A stretch of 7,842 nucleotides of DNA from Chroococcidiopsidaceae cyanobacterium CP_BM_RX_35 (GTDB taxonomy: Bacteria; Cyanobacteriota; Cyanobacteriia; Cyanobacteriales; Chroococcidiopsidaceae): assembly GCA_019242465.1 (NCBI GenBank), contig JAFAVL010000445.1, positions 1-7,842 on the forward strand, given 5' to 3'. Below are positions 5,956 through 7,842 of this stretch, in pieces (position 1 is the stretch's first letter; each line of letters starts with the position of its first letter). The notes under the pieces are model-generated. The model had not been told where the DNA came from. It ran no database searches and saw nothing but the letters and a program-made list of their open reading frames with translations. A program made the position numbers and the translations under genes.

Positions 5956-5983
5956 TTTACAAAACTCAATAGCTGAGTACAAT
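5956..5983 (+). promoter_or_regulatory. Candidate promoter of the EamA transporter gene
   Basis: TTTACA (5956-5961) and TACAAT (5978-5983) are separated by 16 bp, each 5/6 to consensus. Transcription would start near 5990 and give a leader of only about 20 nt to the ATG at 6010. Between the hexamers, ACTCA (5964-5968) and TGAGT (5974-5978) form a small palindrome where a regulator could bind. No Shine-Dalgarno precedes the ATG. Confidence 0.5.
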
Positions 5984-6009
5984 CAAAAAAAGTAATCCTA
6001 AGCCACTCC

Positions 6010-7089
6010 ATGCATTTGAAACTGACTGAGTCAAGGCTACCCGCAGCTCCACTGTTCTTGATTGCGCCATTCTTCTTGTGGGGTACAGCAATGGTAGCGA
6101 TGAAAGCAGCACTCCCTAACACGACACCGTTGTTTATGGCTGGGGTGCGATTGGTGCCAGCTGGCATATTGGTTTTGATTGGGGCAGCGCTGATGGGTAG
6201 ACCCCAACCTAAAGGTTGGTCAGCCTGGTTATGGATCGCCTTGTTTGCTTTGGTGGATGCAGCGCTGTTTCAAGGCTTTCTGGCAGAAGGATTAGTAAGA
6301 ACTGGCGCTGGACTGGGCTCAGTTATGATTGACTCCCAACCCCTAGCTGTAGCTTTGCTTTCAAGTTGGCTGTTTCAGGAAACGATTGGTTTGTGGGGCT
6401 GGCTAGGATTAGGACTGGGAGTGTTAGGCATTAGTTTAATCGGTTTACCAGAGGAGCGGCTCTTTGCTATCGGTGCTGGAGTGTTGGAGCCTTCACTTGA
6501 TACCCTAGGCTTCAATCTTCTGGAGCTGTTCCATACTGGCGAGTGGTTGATGCTATTAGCAGCTCTTGCCATGGCAGTCGGAACCGTAATTATTCGATTT
6601 GTTTGTCGCCATGCTGACCCTGTAACGGCGACGGGATGGCATATGATTTTGGGCGGATTGCCGCTATTTGCCCTCAGTGCTGGGGTGGAATCGCAGCAGT
6701 GGGTGAAACTGGACTTGTCTGGATGGATGGGGTTAGGATATGCCACTATTTTTGGCAGTGCGATCGCTTACGGCTTGTTTTTTTACTTTGCCGCTAGCGG
6801 CAGTCTTACTAGCCTGAGTTCCCTTACCTTCCTCACACCCGTGTTTGCCTTGCTGTTTGGTAGATTATTCCTATCTGAAGTTCTCAGTCCGCTCCAGTGG
6901 TTTGGAGTTGGTCTGACTCTAGTTAGCATCTACCTAATCAACCAACGCGAAGTTTTGGTGAAAGCAGTGCAACGCTTTTCCTCTGTGGAGGCAACTCATG
7001 CAGAGCCAGAACGCTCCTTAGAACCATCTGCTTCTGAGCTGAAGCCCTTAACTATCCCGATGAGAGAATCAGAAGAACAAGTTGGATAG
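6010..7089 (+). CDS. EamA/DMT-family transporter (10 membrane segments)
   Basis: It is an inner-membrane exporter of the drug/metabolite transporter superfamily. The family moves amino acids, sugars, purines or xenobiotics, and the substrate cannot be read from sequence. The 359 residues hold two EamA halves, about 15-145 and 176-311. Each starts with the usual helix pattern, the first with FFLWGTAMVAMKAAL (21-35) and the second near GEWLMLLAALAMAVGT. I count ten hydrophobic segments: 12-32, 40-61, 70-90, 101-121, 125-146, 177-197, 208-226, 240-260, 266-289 and 295-311. A polar, Glu-rich tail of about 45 residues (313-359) follows, longer than in most EamA proteins. The start at 6010 is the first Met and places the first helix normally. 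A -35/-10 pair lies just upstream, but there is no Shine-Dalgarno. The DUF4079-type gene begins 50 bp after the stop and may share its transcript. Confidence 0.92.
   Translation: MHLKLTESRLPAAPLFLIAPFFLWGTAMVAMKAALPNTTPLFMAGVRLVPAGILVLIGAALMGRPQPKGWSAWLWIALFALVDAALFQGFLAEGLVRTGAGLGSVMIDSQPLAVALLSSWLFQETIGLWGWLGLGLGVLGISLIGLPEERLFAIGAGVLEPSLDTLGFNLLELFHTGEWLMLLAALAMAVGTVIIRFVCRHADPVTATGWHMILGGLPLFALSAGVESQQWVKLDLSGWMGLGYATIFGSAIAYGLFFYFAASGSLTSLSSLTFLTPVFALLFGRLFLSEVLSPLQWFGVGLTLVSIYLINQREVLVKAVQRFSSVEATHAEPERSLEPSASELKPLTIPMRESEEQVG
6760..6767. repeat. HIP1 palindrome (in the EamA gene)
   Basis: GCGATCGC within the codons for GSAIAYG of the transporter gene. Confidence 0.9.
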
Positions 7090-7093
7090 TTTA

Positions 7094-7101
7094 AGTATAC
7101 T
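7094..7101 (+). promoter_or_regulatory. AGTATACT palindrome, weak -10 candidate for the downstream gene
   Basis: The 8-bp palindrome contains TATACT (7096-7101), 39 bp before the ATG at 7140. No -35 hexamer stands at the right distance, so read-through from the transporter promoter is as likely. The same 8-mer occurs at 3213-3220 upstream of crtR. Confidence 0.2.
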
Positions 7102-7126
7102 AACTTTTATGAAGATTATTGGAGAA

Positions 7127-7132
7127 AGGTGA
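7127..7132 (+). promoter_or_regulatory. Ribosome binding site fixing the start at 7140
   Basis: AGGTGA is followed by 7 bases and the ATG at 7140. It lies inside the frame that would begin at a TTG at 7119, and so argues for the ATG. Confidence 0.7.
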
Positions 7133-7139
7133 GAACAAC

Positions 7140-7610
7140 ATGAACTTAGAAATTCCAGCGGAGATTAAACCCTGGTTAAACTTTATTCACCCAATTTTGA
7201 TGTGGGTGTTGCTAGGAGTCTCGATTTACGCCCTTTACCTGGGGGTGCAAGTGCGGCGGCTTAGATATGCTGAGGGTGAAGTTAAAAAAGGGCTGATTCG
7301 AGGTGGGTATGCTGTTAAGCACTACCAAGTCGGTTCCTTGCTATTAGCACTAATGACTTTGGGCGCACTAGTTGCTATTGCTGCGACTTATATCAACAAT
7401 AACAAGCTCTTTTTCGGACCTCACCTACTGATAGGCTTAGGCATGACGGCAATGATTGCCATCTCTGCCAGTCTTTCCCCGTACATGCAGAAAGGTCATA
7501 ACTGGGCACGCTACACTCACATTGTTTTGAATTCAGCTCTGTTAGCACTGTTCAGTTGGCAAGCTGTAAGTGGCGTGCAAATTATCCAAAATATTCTCAG
7601 CAAGATGTGA
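7140..7610 (+). CDS. DUF4079-type four-helix membrane protein
   Basis: The function is unknown. The 156-residue protein from the ATG at 7140 (Shine-Dalgarno AGGTGA) has four hydrophobic segments at about 15-36, 62-83, 93-113 and 124-147. The pattern FIHPILMWVLLG, YLGVQVRRLR and the whole layout resemble the DUF4079 family of cyanobacteria and plastid-bearing plants; I assign it from memory of that family. His17, His61, His95 and His127 each lie at or near the start of one helix. That spacing would put H17/H95 on one membrane face and H61/H127 on the other, as in di-haem b561-type proteins (see findings). It follows the EamA gene by 50 bp on the same strand. A hairpin repeat starts 14 bp after its stop and may end its transcript. 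No signal peptide is evident beyond helix 1. Confidence 0.82.
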   Translation: MNLEIPAEIKPWLNFIHPILMWVLLGVSIYALYLGVQVRRLRYAEGEVKKGLIRGGYAVKHYQVGSLLLALMTLGALVAIAATYINNNKLFFGPHLLIGLGMTAMIAISASLSPYMQKGHNWARYTHIVLNSALLALFSWQAVSGVQIIQNILSKM

Positions 7611-7624
7611 AGGAAGAGAATGGG

Positions 7625-7705
7625 GGACAAGGGGACAAGGGCAATAGATTATTTACGGCTTTCTGTATTTTGCCAAATCTCCCTCCTCTCCTTGTCCCCT
7701 TGTCC
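7625..7705. repeat. 16-bp perfect inverted repeat of G-rich units at a convergent gene junction
   Basis: GGACAAGGGGACAAGG (7625-7640) pairs exactly with CCTTGTCCCCTTGTCC (7690-7705), with a 49-base loop. Each arm is a tandem duplication of a GGGGACAA-like unit. It lies between two convergent genes. The right arm, and the stop codon in the loop, belong to the minus-strand reading frame. It could end transcription from both sides, but there is no T-run next to either arm. Confidence 0.75.
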
Positions 7706-7842
7706 TCTTCTTGAGTGGAAAGGTAGGTTTCGGGACTTGTGGAAGTCTTCTTGCACTTTGTAAGTCAAACGGCGAGAAACCTGTTTGACGATTTGGTGGA
7801 GCAAGCGATCACCTGTGTTTTGAATCAGAGAGTTAGGCAATC
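7649..7842 (-). CDS. C-terminal end of an unidentified protein, possibly DUF1997 (5' end outside window)
   Basis: The minus-strand frame is open to the window edge and stops with TAA at 7649-7651. The visible sequence (LIQNTGDRLLHQIVKQVSRRL, then TYKVQEDFHKSRNLPF) has the character of a real conserved C-terminal amphipathic helix. The order TG-x-x-LL...RL...DF recalls the end of DUF1997 proteins of cyanobacteria, but this is from memory and too short to be firm. The last 20 or so residues (from HSRRGQGDKERRE on) come from the G-rich repeat arm and its loop. They are probably an appended, non-conserved tail acquired when the repeat replaced the original stop. The TTG at 7840 is not a likely start. 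Confidence 0.55.
   Translation of the reverse strand, partial: LPNSLIQNTGDRLLHQIVKQVSRRLTYKVQEDFHKSRNLPFHSRRGQGDKERREIWQNTESRK

Noticed and set aside
5832..6167. Minus-strand frame of 111 codons overlapping the exporter start
   Set aside because: It runs antisense through the exporter and the C-rich repeat, with Gly/Arg/Glu low-complexity residues, and shows no family features.
6375..6746. Minus-strand frame of 123 codons inside the exporter gene
   Set aside because: Antisense shadow of a well-supported membrane protein; Pro/Ser/Asn-rich with no domain character.
1..7842. CRISPR array, defence island, prophage or transposon as a hidden system
   Set aside because: No regular repeat-spacer array, integrase, transposase, nuclease or phage structural gene is seen; the genes are mostly housekeeping.

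Overview
The window looks like chromosomal DNA from a cyanobacterium. The evidence is a beta-carotene hydroxylase of the cyanobacterial CrtR type, four copies of the HIP1 palindrome GCGATCGC (about 0.1 expected by chance in this length), G-rich short tandem repeats of the kind common in filamentous and Chroococcidiopsis-like cyanobacteria, and a DUF4079-type membrane protein. I cannot name the genus. No tRNA, rRNA, CRISPR array, insertion sequence or phage gene is visible.

Layout: (1) positions 3-1265 (+) hold the C-terminal half of glycogen phosphorylase, glgP. (2) It converges, across a 52-bp gap containing a perfect hairpin, on pyruvate kinase (1318-3087, -), a long-form enzyme with an added PEP-utiliser swivelling domain. 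(3) A 288-bp AT-rich divergent region separates pyk from crtR (3376-4266, +). (4) crtR converges with only 4 bp to spare on an AroH-type chorismate mutase (4271-4663, -), whose best start is a GTG with its own Shine-Dalgarno. (5) A 218-bp stretch with two overlapping hairpins separates aroH from a short SppA peptidase (4882-5703, -). (6) A 306-bp divergent region between sppA and an EamA/DMT exporter (6010-7089, +) is bounded by two oppositely oriented G/C-rich repeat arrays. (7) A DUF4079-type four-helix membrane protein (7140-7610, +) follows the transporter by 50 bp and may be cotranscribed with it. (8) The C-terminal end of a gene on the minus strand (7649 to the window edge, possibly DUF1997) converges on it. 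A long hairpin made of a second G-rich repeat family sits in the junction and supplies the last codons of that gene.

The genes are mostly housekeeping: glycogen breakdown, the last step of glycolysis, xanthophyll synthesis, Phe/Tyr synthesis, membrane proteolysis and export. glgP and pyk both act in sugar catabolism but are not in one operon. Nothing in the window forms an obvious new multi-gene system. The points most worth a second look are residue-level: a K+-independence signature in Pyk, a relocated catalytic carboxylate in AroH and a possible di-haem histidine pattern in the DUF4079 protein. The structured or G-rich repeats placed at gene ends and starts also merit attention.
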